Source of the DNA: Vandiemenella viatica
Taxonomy: Eukaryota; Arthropoda; Insecta; Orthoptera; Morabidae
Reading direction: 5' to 3'
DNA: 64,000 nucleotides
Assembly: GCA_031002005.1 (NCBI GenBank)
Contig: CM061921.1
Location: 146,663,283-146,727,282 of the forward strand
Every line of letters begins with the position of its first letter. The first letter of the stretch is position 1. Below the pieces are notes generated by a model that had not been told where the DNA came from, ran no database searches, and was given only the letters and a program-made list of their open reading frames with translations. The translations under genes and the position numbers were made by a program. This document shows, piece by piece, positions 21,355 through 33,075 of this stretch.

Positions 21355-21600
21355 TAGCGGTCTGGTAGCTCAGTGGTTAAAGCGCTTGCTTACTGATGTT
21401 TGGAGCGTGGTCTCCGGTTCAAATCCTGGTGGACGCAACGATTTTTAAAAATTGTTTTTGATCATATGAGTCATGCCTAGACTGTCACTTGTTCGGATTC
21501 CATGTTAAACTGTAGATAGCACAAATTTAGGGGTACAATGCATGGCAAATTGTAGGTAGTCTAGCAATGCTGTAAGTGTACACTTTTTTACATTATATTG
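21355..21600 (+). mobile_element. tRNA-derived SINE (SINE-1 related)
   Basis: The head is tRNA-like with a clear A box (TGGTAGCTCAGTGGTTAAAG) and an intact B box (GGTTCAAATCC, 21416-21426). After it the body has TTCGGATTCCATGTTAAACT and GTAGATAGCAC, resembling the SINE-1 body. No CCA-type or folded acceptor end confirms a real tRNA, and the downstream SINE body argues against one. Confidence 0.65.
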
Positions 21601-21642
21601 ATCCCTCAGGGGTTGTTACTCTCGCAGTCAGTGGGTGTGTGA

Positions 21643-22969
21643 TCTGCACTAATAGTATTATAAATGCAGAAGTAAGTCTCTGTCTTTTTGTTACGTTTTG
21701 ACGACTAAATGGCTATACCGATATTGGTGGAATTTGACAAGGAAATACTTTGTACCTGTAGCAAGGACACAGTACATTTTTTTCGGTATGAATCAGTGGC
21801 GGCTCTAGACGTAGTGCCACTGACATGTCACTACCTATTTTGATTGTTTTATTCTGGACAATTTTATTTTTTATTTAGTGAAAAAGTGAACTTTCAGGGA
21901 GCCTTCAAAAATCAGGGGCTCCAGGCTACTGCCTAGTCGTGCCTATTCCTACCTTTTGGGTAATCCAACACTGCTTGTAGATCAACTTGTCGGTTTTTGG
22001 CTAATCACTAAATGTTTACCGTTTGGTCAATTTTAAAACATTTATCATTGATTAATTTCAAAATCATTTAATTAATCTGGCAGTAATTGCGGGTAATGAG
22101 ACTTTCACACGCTACAAATCTTTATATAGCGAGATTCTTACTCTGAGCTGTTTTTCACCTTTCACTTCAATGATGATCAGTAAGCCATGGAAATATTCAC
22201 CATGGATTTTGGAAACCTTTTTTTTTTGCTGTTTTTATAAGGAGTAATGAGCCCCCCAAACCAAATCCTAGTCTCCCCCTCCCAATCAAACCAAAATCCT
22301 GGATCTGCCACTAGAAACATTTTGTTGTTGTCACTACCTGAGCAAATCACTTCGGCCGCCACTGGTATGAATAACAGTTTTAGTCACGAAATTTTGAGAA
22401 CTTATCAAATGGTGACAGAGAGATGGACGAGTGTGTTATTCTGTAATGGTATGTAGGTTCTTAAGTTGTGCTTCTCGTGCAGTATGTTAGTGTATGGTTT
22501 GTTAATAAATTTCGTTTAGAGACGAAACATATTATGTAGTACATATGTTGATTTTCTCTGTACTATTACTTTCTGCCTGCCTAAAAGTTTCTGGCGCCAG
22601 TTTATTTTGTCTTCTTTTTTTACATGCCTAGCGGGCCTAAACCTGGCAGCTAAAGTTATTAGAACCCAAGAATCGGATGCTTATGTTGAAAAAAGAAGAA
22701 AAGACCAAGCTGAAATAAAGTTGCCTTAATTACCCCCCCCCCCCCACCACACACACACCATCGTTTGTTTCTCTGTTTTAAATATGTTGGAAATTGATCC
22801 TCTTCTTGAGACAGGTTTGATGGTAGAATGATATAGTGATGGCTTTCCTGTCATATATTGCCGACTCGGTTTTGTTTGGGACCAATCCTACATTACTAAC
22901 AGCTTTTTATATTCAATTCTGGCAACGAAATTCTTAATCCATGCGTACGAAGTCGTGGGTATCAGCTAG
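21643..22969 (+). mobile_element. Helitron-like element carrying a hAT MITE
   Basis: Starts TCTGCACTAATAGTATTATAAATG after an A and ends ATCAGCTAG before a T, fitting Helitron insertion between A and T with 5'-TC and CTRR-3' ends. The near-terminal word GTACGAAGTCGTGGGTATCA resembles Helitron 3' ends I know. There is no coding capacity, so it is a non-autonomous copy of about 750 bp without the MITE. A poly-C/CA tract lies at 22733-22759. Confidence 0.5.
21794..22364. mobile_element. hAT MITE, 571 bp, in the Helitron-like element
   Basis: The left end is CAGTGGCGGCTCTAGACG. The right end read inward is CAGTGGCGGCCGAAGTG. The exact 8-bp duplication GTATGAAT lies at 21786-21793 and 22365-22372. 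No transposase frame. The interior holds GGGGCTCCAGGCTACTGCC (21913-21931) and another CTGGATCTGCCACTAG word near 22303, perhaps a further nested end. Confidence 0.85.
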
Positions 22970-25900
22970 TTCATTATATTACCACAGTTCACCAGTAATC
23001 ATCTAATGACTGGCTTTGTCATCTACTCTGCATTGCTCTTCACCCTTCTTGTTGTGACACATACCTTTCCTGTTTCATCAGCTTCATCTAATTCTTTATG
23101 ACTAAGGCCATAATAAATTATAGCACACTTTGGAGTTTTTACAAGTTAAAAAAAGAAAGAAGGTTCAATACAGAGATAAACACATGGAATATACAGACAG
23201 TTTCACTTTATTTGTACTGAAAGTGGCAAATATCAACAAAATATAGTGTCCAGTAGGATGAAAAAAATCTGAGAGTACTGAACCTGTCATTTCTAATCAA
23301 TTTATAAATTAAACCACTTGAACCTTGATTAAAATGAAGTGACATCTGAAAATTATTATAATTTGTTTAGGGATCAGGATGAGAATTACAAAATGGACAG
23401 TTTTTAAGGTATATAACTGATACATAATTAACAAAATAACATGGATAATGCAATAAATATATCTGAAAAAGCTACCAAAGTATTACAGTATACTGTACAA
23501 GCAATAGTGGCATACTTTGTTTTTCCCAGAAAATGCTCATTTAATGTGGGAGTATACAATGTTGTACCTGATAAAAGGATAGATAAAAAGAATATGCACT
23601 ACAAAAATACACACACCCACCAGAAACACATCCACACGTATCCAATGAGTTAATGGAACCAATTACAAACAGATTGAAACTTAACCACTGAAAATATGGG
23701 TAAGGACTGTTGACAAAATAGAAAATAACTGTAAAATATATGAGCTTTTTGAGGAAAGTAATAATTACTTTAAAGATGACGTATAGTATGAGTTATTGCT
23801 GAAGTGCGGTATGCACATCAACAGTTCAAATAAAGACAAAATAAATCATATGTGCTAACAATTTTCCAGAGTAAATTTCAAAGAACAAAGTAATACAGCC
23901 AAAATAATTTCATTCTCATTTTCAATAAAATTTTTAAGGTAGTATTACTCTAATAAAATTTCAACACTTGATACAAGGAACAAATTTCCATTGGAAAAGA
24001 AGAGTGCACAGTATAAAAGAACACATTTTATAACATCCACTATCTGAATTTTCTGTGTTGGGTATGGTACTAAACCTTTAAAATGCTAAAATCAGTACCA
24101 CGTACAATAATAGTAAGGAAAAATCTAAATTAACTGTTGAATACAATACACACCACATAAAAACTACCTACTCCTTACTTCAAAATGAACCGGCTTCCTC
24201 CAGTTACTAAGAACACTCCCATTAAAGCTAATATGTCCATCCCACTTTCACAATTAAAAAAAATAAGAAACAGCAATAATTACATTGAAAGATATTCCCA
24301 TTAAATATTTTTCTTATATATTATAGTAAAACCAATTTAGCTACAACCTGTATATACAAATATATTTATAAACTATACAAAATCTTGTTTACTTCCCCCT
24401 CCTAATAAACATACACACACATAAATTTAAACAGCTCATTTAAGAATTAATATGAAAATCACAGAATGTCTGGGTACACTTCAGGTGGTTCAAATTTTTT
24501 AATTTCCTGGAGAAAACCCACACACCCTTGGCAGATGAGCCTCGTATATCTAAAGTAACATTACTGGCAGTCAATATAATTCTATTCGGAATGTACCATT
24601 TCCAACCTAAAATTGCTAATACAGCATTCAAGTTATTTAAGTAAGTTACCAGGTTATTAGTCTGGACAATATTTTGATACAAACAAACTATTTTGTTTTA
24701 CTAGTAACAGCCAACACGAATAGTAACAAACAATTGGACATTCTGTATAAACAAATGACTGCCTGGAAGTTTTAATTTCACATTTTTGGCATATAACTGT
24801 ACAACATAATGCTACTGGGCACCACTATAAGATTTTTTTTTTTTTTTTTTTTTAGAACTTGAAACTGGTAGTGAAAAAACTTAATAGTTTCTACCTATTT
24901 ATGAATATTATAAAAATTAACACATATATTCAGCAATTTTTTTACAGTTAATATTAAAAAATTTCAACATATTGTTAGGAAACTTGGCAGATATAGCAGT
25001 AAACTTTAATTCCAGAGCATACCACCATGAAATTTAAGGTATACAGTAGAAAAAACTATACATATTCAGGTATAATTTATTTCTTGAAAGTAAAGAAAAA
25101 ATGAAGGTAAATGAAGCGTCCTCATACATGAAAAAGCAAACCAAGAGAAACACACAAAAATTTTACATACATATTATGGGCAACTTTAAGTCCTGCCAGG
25201 TAAGAAATTTTATTTGAGGATTGTAGTTCATATTTATTTTTCAGATTCTAATTAGATTAACAATGCAGTGGATACTCAAAGATTCAACTGCCAATGACAG
25301 CCCTCCCTCGCCCCAAGAGAAATTGTAGTATAGTATTCACCAAGATTGAAAATAATTTTGTAATACATAGAATTCATATCAGAGAGAAAAAAATGGAGAA
25401 ACAACAGCAATCCTTCATTCTCAAAACCAAAAACACAGATCTTCAAAACTGGCAGTGAACAATGTAAACACTCTAGTAAATATCTGAGATGGCAGTTTCA
25501 GTACTTGCACTTTTTCTTGTAAGGTTATTCAAAATAAACTCTACTGAAAACAAAAGGCAAAAATGACACCCAACTACTTTCTTCCAAAGATTGTTTTTAG
25601 CAACATTTTATCTATTCTGTAGTTTTATGTTTAACAATCCACAATATTTATGATTTGATCATATTGAGATTTCTCTCACCTATTTTCTCTACAATTTTTT
25701 TTTCTCAATGTTTCATACAAAAAAATACTACCGCAGTAGTGAAAAGGAAACCATGTTTAAGGAAACCATGTTTATAAGTGGAAAACTCTTGTGCTGAACT
25801 GGAGAGAAACAATCAGAGGTTCATTAGAACAAAACCACTGCCAACTTAATTATGCTTGTTCATACTCAATCCCATATAATGACCCTGAGCTTTAGATTGC

Positions 25901-27339
25901 CATATAAACAAAATAACAAAAACTTGATCAATAATACTAAAACAGTTTTTTCTTCATTTCAGAAGACAGCAGTATCCTTCACTACATGAAAACTTCAGTA
26001 TTTGTGTTTTTAAAAGAAACATCTCAAGTACTGATAAGGACAACTATCCAATACAGTCTCCAACATTTTGCCTGAACTTAGATGTTTTAGAAATAAAATT
26101 ATTCACACATTCATTATTAAAATATTTTCATCTTGATATTAGACTTAAAACTGAAAAAATATCCATTAATATAGACAGAAAAAAACCAAATATATTTATA
26201 AATTAGCTCTTGATAAATTATAATCAAAGATGCATTAAGAATCTTCAAACACAAGCTTATCTTGGCTATGAAAAAATCTATTAAACTGATAATTACTATG
26301 AATGAATACACAAAATACAATATAATACTGCTTCATAGTAAAATTAGATAAAAATGAACAAAAACATAAAAGATGAAGATCTGAAAGTCACAAAAGTATA
26401 ATACAATTAAAAAAATTATATATTTTATACTAAAAGAGAGTAGGTAAGCAAAATATTTTAATTCACAACTATAGCAAGCACTGAGTTGTTAATTAGATTG
26501 TTAGGCGGGCAGACATACAGTTAATGTCTATGTGAAAGAAAGGTACAGCAAACGATATGCCTGAATAAAAGTAAAGCTACTTAATCGAGATAAATCAGTT
26601 TGTTTGCAGAGGCAAATAAAAGTATACACAAAACAAACATAACAAGAGTAATATTAAAGGAACATATAGGGGAAGTAAACCAATGAAAGGCAGGAGTGCT
26701 ACAAGACATACAACACCAATCACAACATTTTAGGTGACTACTTAATTATGTGAGAGTAAAACAGAAATGAAGCAAATAACATGCAGAAGCTCAAGGCCAA
26801 GTACACTTTGTGAATCTATGCAAAATGGACATGAAGTGTCAAAGAAAACATGCGTTTTTTTTTTTTTTTTTTTAGGGTGAGGGGGCAATAAGGTGAGATA
26901 TTCAGTGAAATAACTGGATGAGATGGGATGTGTGATTAATATCTGGCATGGCAGAAGACACGGAAATATTAAAAGACATGAGTATATTTCAACTAAGATG
27001 GCCCAACACACTAAAAAATGGCTGACAGCTGAGGCAAAATGGAAGGACCTGAGCATAAGAGAAAATATGCTCATGATATGGTTCAAGGCCAAAGGCAATG
27101 CTTACAGCAAGCAATGTGTTGTAGAAAATTAAATCAAATTACCAGTATACAAGTGGAGTCGGATAAGAAGAGGAATATTACACAGGTAGAACTGTATGGA
27201 CTAACGCATAAAATGCAGGACACGTTAACAAAGAAAATTAGTACTTCCATGTGGTGACTCAGGGTTACATGTAATGATAAAAGGCTGGAGGGAGAGTGCA
27301 AGGATTTGGTCACTGATACATGCACACGTCTAACTGCAT
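22970..27339. other. TE-poor AT-rich region, possible TAF3 3' UTR
   Basis: I see no coding region or recognisable element. The DNA is strongly AT-rich with many short A and T runs. Read on the minus strand it lies downstream of the TAF3 stop codon at 29868, and poly-A signals (AATAAA on the minus strand) occur, for example near 23206-23211 and 25200-25240. It could be a long 3' UTR, wholly or partly, or plain intergenic DNA; the sequence alone does not decide. Confidence 0.3.
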
Positions 27340-27600
27340 GTCTTCATTTTTTCCATGTGGTTTTATGCCTCATCGACATCATAGTCATTAGAGGCAGGAA
27401 AGGACTGAAGGACAAGAAATGGGAAAGAATTTGGCCATTACCTACTGAAGGAACTATCCCAGCATTCACTTAGAGTGGCTTTGACAAACCAAAGAAAATC
27501 AAAATCTGGATGACCACACTGGGATTTGAACCAGCATACTCCTGAATACCAGGCCTGAATGTTATTTGTCACATTTACTCTTTACGCTCTCATGTCACTA
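27340..27600 (-). mobile_element. SINE-2 copy (tRNA-derived)
   Basis: Read on the plus strand: a T-rich end, TTTTATGCCTCATCGACATC, GTCATTAGAGGCAGG, AATTTGGCCATTACC, AAAATCTGGATGACC, then GGGATTTGAACC (B box on the minus strand). The order matches the better copies at 49080-49325 and 57625-57875. Diverged. Confidence 0.75.
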
Positions 27601-27824
27601 TGTGGTAAAGTGAAATAATATTTTTTTGTGCTGATGAAGCCATCCTAGAATTCTGAAGAATAAAAAATCAAAGGTAATGATTGTTTCATCAATCCACTCC
27701 CTTTTTTACGATTTGATTCAAATAAACCTATCTTTTTCACAGAGATTAATAAGGGCATGGAGAAACAGGAAAAAGGCAGCTGAAAACTCAATATTTTGAT
27801 ATTAAATTTTAACACAATATAGCA

Positions 27825-28130
27825 AATTGAAGAGCGGGTGGTAGAGCATATGACTGCGGCCCAGATGACGATTTCATTCTCTGACAAAGCTGAGGATTTT
27901 TCCTCTAAGCTAAACATCTGGAACAGCTCCCCAGGCCCTCTCAGCCTCCTATCCAATGAGTATCATGTCTGGAACTCCTCGGGAAGGTAATGAACAGCCC
28001 GAGTGTGGAGCTGACCCTTCTAGCGCCATACATTTTAGTGGGAATGCGGAGCTCTACCTCCGTGAATCCTACGGAAAATGGTATGAGTCGTAGGAACCCT
28101 GTGATAGTTAACTTTACCTCTAACAGATTG
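27825..28130 (+). mobile_element. Possible tRNA-derived SINE of a third type
   Basis: GGGTGGTAGAGCATATGACT at 27836-27855 looks like a tRNA A-box region, with a degenerate B box about 30 bp on. The downstream GC-richer body (CCCCAGGCCCTCTCAGCC, GCCCGAGTGTGGAGCTGACC) stands out from the AT-rich surroundings. No second copy in this window confirms a family. Confidence 0.35.
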
Positions 28131-28612
28131 AAAAGACCCTAATGCATCAAGTCATTCCCCAGCTGAGTGAACTTGGAGAAATGTAATGTTGATGCTTCTC
28201 GAGGCCATGTTAAAACACTGATACAGAAGCTTGGGGTCACTATTCAAAATTTCCAACTTAAATATAACAGAAGTCACTTTTAAACTACTGGAAGGAGGTT
28301 GCAATGAGGGGAGAGAGATTGCAATATTGTCCCTCACCTCAGTGAAGGCAGTAATACAGGTTAAGTTAGTTCATACTCAAGTTAACTAATTACAAGTAAA
28401 ATTTAAATTAATAGACCATATCTATGTTTTAACCATATATAAACTTCAATTTGATTTTGGGTCAATTAAAATGGGCATGTTTTATAAATTGGCTTTTATC
28501 TGTGAGTAGGATATAACACCAGGAGTTCAACTGCTGAAGGGTCCACAGGTTTAACATATACATTAAAAGAAACAAGTCAGGGACTATTAAAAAGGCTACC
28601 GAAATCCCTAAG

Positions 28613-28613
<1 letters not shown>

Positions 28614-28647
<34 letters not shown>
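28614..28647. repeat. (GA)n microsatellite
   Basis: A run of about 16 GA units. 28648-29867 otherwise shows nothing recognisable. Confidence 0.95.
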
Positions 28648-28651
<4 letters not shown>

Positions 28652-29867
28652 CACACATGAGATATTAAAGGATGTGACAAAGTTGTGAGGTACTTATAAA
28701 AATATATCAGAATTATATATATATTTATATAAAAAAAAGAAATGACAGACAACTTATACCCTCAATTCGGGGTATTAAATTCTGTTGATACAAAGATATG
28801 CATGCCTAATTTAACAAATATATAGCAATGCACCACAAATTGGAGAAACAAAAAAAGTGCTAACATAACACATATTAATTGGACATACCACATATATCAT
28901 CTTGATAAAAGGATAGAGTAAGGAAGATTCACAATATTGAAAATCCATATATTTCAAATTGAATAGACTTTTAAAATATTTCTTGAACTGAAACACTGAG
29001 TTAAGATTTTTAGAGTAAAAAACTATAGTTAATTTTTTAAGATCCCACATATTACATTTAAAATCAGACTGGCCATTTTGAAGCATAGACAAGCATGGCG
29101 TAAATTGTGTGTTCATGGTCTGCAGTTCTGAAGTTTCTATGTACTTGTAATATAGTCACCCACTCAAAAAAAGTGACAAATTCTTAAAATTGATCAGAAT
29201 CACATTCATCAATATTTTCAAGAAAAAAAAGGGGTCTCTTCAGGTAGGTCCAAATACTGTCTCTTGGATAACATACCCGTAATCCAGAATTCGATCTTCA
29301 ACTTGGCCTACTTTCATTACATTCCACACAATAATTATTTTTTCAGATCAAAGTTGTCAGAAATTTAAAATTTCTTGCCTTACATAAACGTTTTTGTCAT
29401 CACAGAATCACTAAACTCAAATTAGAAAAAGTGCTCATTCACTGATAGTAAGTACGTATTCATTAGCTGTCTCTTCAGCTGTTACATTTTTTATAAGAAC
29501 AATGAATAGCAATGAATAAGAAATGATGAATCTTGTTCCCATTCAGCATCATGGTTTAGATTCTTCTTGCAAATAATCTGAAATCAATATAAAAATACAT
29601 AATTTTTTTAAAAAAAATAGAGCAGGAATAAATGCCACATAGCAATACTAGTTCTTAAATCCAAGAGCTTTAGTTTAGTGAAGCTCATTACCGAATTGCT
29701 GAAACTTTTTTTTTTTTTTTTTAAATTATGTTAACTTCTTAAAAAGAGGGAGAAGGGTATATGGTTGATGAACCAAAATTTCAAACCTTAAGCTACAAAA
29801 CACTACTGTATTCAATTTATACACTCTACCTATATGCTCTAGAAAAAAGTGGCAATTTACCTTTATG

Positions 29868-29997
29868 TTATGACATTATTTTCCGTTTTCTTGACTTCTT
29901 CTTCCTGTCTACAACATTCTCTTGCTTCTTAACAATGCACACACGACAATACCAATTTTCATTTTCATCTGGTGGAACTTGTATTCCTACACAGACC
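29868..29997 (-). CDS. TAF3: TAF3 last exon (C-terminal half of PHD finger)
   Basis: After a clean acceptor (TTTTGCTGTTCCAG, minus strand, ending at 29998) the exon completes a split Trp codon and reads VCVGIQVPPDENENWYCRVC, then IVKKQENVVDRKKKSRKRKI, ending MS-stop at 29868. WYCRVC supplies the final zinc-binding Cys pair of a PHD finger, followed by a Lys/Arg-rich tail. TAF3 is the TFIID subunit whose PHD finger binds histone H3 trimethylated at Lys4; insect TAF3 (Drosophila bip2) ends this way. The preceding exon at 47913-48013 joins in the correct phase. The exon is intact, with no stops. Confidence 0.9.
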
Positions 29998-31488
29998 CTG
30001 GAACAGCAAAATGCGCACACACACACACACATTATACAGCCTGACTATGTGCCTATTTAATGTAATACTTGCTACTAATAACTGACTTCAAATCTGTTGG
30101 CAATAACATCTCATTTAGAACTAGGGCTTAAAAAAGGAATTCAGAGTAATGAATCTCAAGACACTAATCGTACAGTCTCCATCGACAGATTTCACAGAAA
30201 GCTGGAAGCACAGAGGTTTTCTGTGGTAATCAAGACAGTTTCCCTTAGATTCAATCCTATCACAAACCTGTTCGCATTAACAAGTTGAATGCTGCAACAT
30301 AGTAACTAAGAAATTTGTAACAATCTTTAATCTATATATAGTTTTAATGATGCCTCTGAATGAGAATTTCAGTTACTAAAATCTACCACTATGTAACTTA
30401 CTTACATAGCATCAATGGAAGAAATCTCCTTTTATGAGTGTTTGTTTCATTATTTTTCTTTATTTAGAAAAATATTATGCACCGCAACGAGTCATCTGCG
30501 CCATTAACCATACCTTAACATATTTTTGTATCACAAAAGAACAGTTCAGACCTTTCCAGAATTTCATCATAGCATCAAACTCAGCTTGCAGGGGTCAGGG
30601 TCTCATGTAACACAAAATTAGATCTTTCAATGAGAACCCAGAAAATGGTTTCGTACAAGGGCAAAAACAAAATCTATGAACACATTTAAAAAATAAATAA
30701 AAAAAACTTTTCTCAGTAGTATTCTGAAGATCACGGGAAAGAATTTTAATCAGTTTCTACAGAAGGCTTGTTCCCTAGTTGATCAACTTGAAATGATACA
30801 GCTGAGCCAGTGTGTTGCTCTGTATATCTGATCAGAGGAATCATTCAAGGGCCTTTCCCAGTCTTCTATCCACTTTTGACCAAAACTAGTTACAGCTTTG
30901 AGAGGGGGGGCAGTCAATAATCAACACAGAAAATCGAAAATTGAGTTTGGACATCTGCAAAACAGCTATGTTAGCTCTGTCTTGGCAGCAGTGCCCAATT
31001 AGCAAGCAGTAGGGCAGTCAAGATCAACAGTTCTGTTGGATCAGCAGTGTGTGTCTAGCAGCCAGAAAAACATTACAAATTGCCAAAGGTCAGTCATGAT
31101 AGTTAGGCTCACAGTGTCAGACTGGTAGACGATTAGTCAGGGAACAATGTTCTGAAAGTAACTTAGAGGCTAGGACATTCTGGGCATCTCAACTGATAAG
31201 TTTTTCATGCAATTTGTACACTAGTCATGGTTGCTTACAAAAATTTGCAATCAGCCTTTTAAATGCAGACTAGTGTCTGGTGGTTCAAGGGACAAAGTTA
31301 TCAGTTCTACTAAGCAAAAAGAAGGATTCCCAAAAATTTTAATTCGAGCCAGTATGCATGGATACTTGTTAAAAACACTAATTACAAAAAGGCCACTGCA
31401 ACTGAATCATAACAAATTGTGTTAGAACCTTAATAAAAGTGCCAACAAGATTGCAAATGTAAAAACGAAGACTTTCCCGATGTATGAC

Positions 31489-31668
31489 TGCAATGTAGTC
31501 TTCACGGGTGTACCTACGGATAGTGTTGTGGAAACACAATATTTCGACAGCTAGCTACGCCATCTCCTTGAGGTGTAGAGACATCTGCAGAAGACGGCAG
31601 AGCTAGCCGTCGAAATATTGTGTTTCCACAACACTATCCGGCGGTACACCCGTGAAGACTACATTGCA
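31489..31668. repeat. Near-perfect 180-bp foldback, PLE-type
   Basis: Two arms of about 75 bp (TGCAATGTAGTCTTCACGGG from the left, the same word inverted ending at 31668) match with only a handful of differences, around a loop of about 30 bp. In the right half, CTGCAGAAGACGGC..GCCGTCGAAAT repeats the CTGAAGA..stem..CGAAA layout seen in the PLE arms at 10263-11018. Probably two inverted PLE pseudo-LTRs with no body between. Confidence 0.65.
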
Positions 31669-31929
31669 AGATTGTACATAATAATAATTATTAAAAACAA
31701 GGAAAAGTACCATGAAACCAGTGATCTTAATTCCACTGAAATGCTGCCCGGGGTAGTTAGACTTAAAAATACTTTTAATATATGCAATCTACTAACACAT
31801 TGCTCTTCGACAACTTGCAATAGGAAACTGGTCATCTTTACAATTATTCATTTCCATTCTGTACATGAGTAGAATTCATACCAATCCCATGTCACTCCTG
31901 CAGATTTTAATTTTACAAATCATACAATT

Positions 31930-32260
31930 GGACTAACACATAATGGAGGAGGTGTTGGTCAAATTATCACTTACCCATTTTCAACCAGCTTACCAAACTA
32001 GAATATAATTTTCTTTTGTTGCTAAAGGTGTCAGGGATTGGAACAAATTATCAAGTGAAGTGATGAATAATTTACCCTAAACGCTTAAGGAATTAAAAAT
32101 TAAAAATTGTAATTCAGAAAAATAAATGAGGGAGGATTTTAATACTCCAATTATAAAAGAAATACTATAAAAGGCGTAATTAAGATGACTGGGGGAATTG
32201 CCATCACAGCGTTAGCCCAGTTGCAATTAAAATTAATAATAATAATAAAAAGGCAGTAGA
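31930..32260 (+). mobile_element. LINE-F 3' end, copy 1
   Basis: A degraded frame around 32028-32110 reads GVRDWNKLSSEVMNNLP-like text then LKEFK, the typical last residues of a LINE ORF2, followed by AATAAT-rich sequence to 32250. A second copy lies at 32840-33075 in the same orientation. Confidence 0.55.
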
Positions 32261-32310
32261 AAGGCAGGAGTTATATAGCTATAAAAGTGAAATGTAAATT
32301 TATTATAAAA

Positions 32311-32715
32311 AAGGTGTGCCACTATGTGGATAATACAAGATTTAATTATTTCAGAGTTTATAAAGATAAAATGAGGTTAATAAATTATAAGATATTAAGG
32401 GAGTTATTTTGATATGAGGTTCATGATTTGGAAGGTAATAGAAAGATGTTTTGGTATGGGATTGCTGGCATAAGAAGACAGATCCCATTTTTTTAAAAAA
32501 TTATTAAAAAAAGGTGTGCCACTATGTGGATAATACAAGATTTAATTATTTCAGAGTTTATAAAGATAAAATGAGGTTAATAAATTATAAGACATTAAGG
32601 GAGTTATTTTGATATGAGGTTCATGATTTGGAAGGTAATAGAAAGATGTTTTGGTATGGGATTGCTGGCATAAGAAGACAGATCCCATTTAAAAAAAAAA
32701 AAAAAAAAAAAAAAA
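32311..32715. repeat. Very recent tandem duplication, 200-bp period
   Basis: The 180-bp block AAGGTGTGCCACTATGTGGA..AGACAGATCCCATTT occurs at 32311-32490 and 32511-32690 with a single visible difference (GATATTAAGG versus GACATTAAGG). The spacer is 20 bp and AT-only, and the second copy is followed by about 25 A. Neither block encodes anything recognisable. Confidence 0.9.
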
Positions 32716-32839
32716 GGTTGTGAAAATAATCGCCAAATTGAAAAAGTAAGAATGACAGATAAAGAAGTGATATTTATTGTATATGGGCACAAGCTGGCAC
32801 ACGATTTTATGCATGAGGGAGTGGGGGGAAAAATATTAT

Positions 32840-33075
32840 TTTTTTTGGTAAGGGTGTCAGGGACTGGAATTAGTTAGCAAAGGAAATGACGAATAATTTA
32901 CCAAAAATGCTGAAGGAATTCCAAACTAAAATTTGTAAACTGGAAAAGAATATGGGGAAGGAATTTAACACTGAAAGCAAAGATTATTATAATAATAAAA
33001 GAATACTGGGAAAAGTGTAATTAGATAACTAGGGAAATTGCCAATGGAGGGTGCGCTCCATTGCAATTCAATTCA
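32840..33075 (+). mobile_element. LINE-F 3' end, copy 2
   Basis: One frame reads GVRDWN, a stop, LAKEMTNNLPKMLKEFQTKI, then CKLEKNMGKEFNTESKDYYN before the stop. It is homologous to 32028-32250 throughout, including the final GGGAAATTGCCA and TTGCAATT words, so two LINE 3' ends bracket the recent duplication. Family not resolved. Confidence 0.6.

Noticed and set aside
21356..21440. A possible functional tRNA gene
   Set aside because: It has good A and B boxes, but SINE-1 body sequence follows directly, so it is read as a SINE head.
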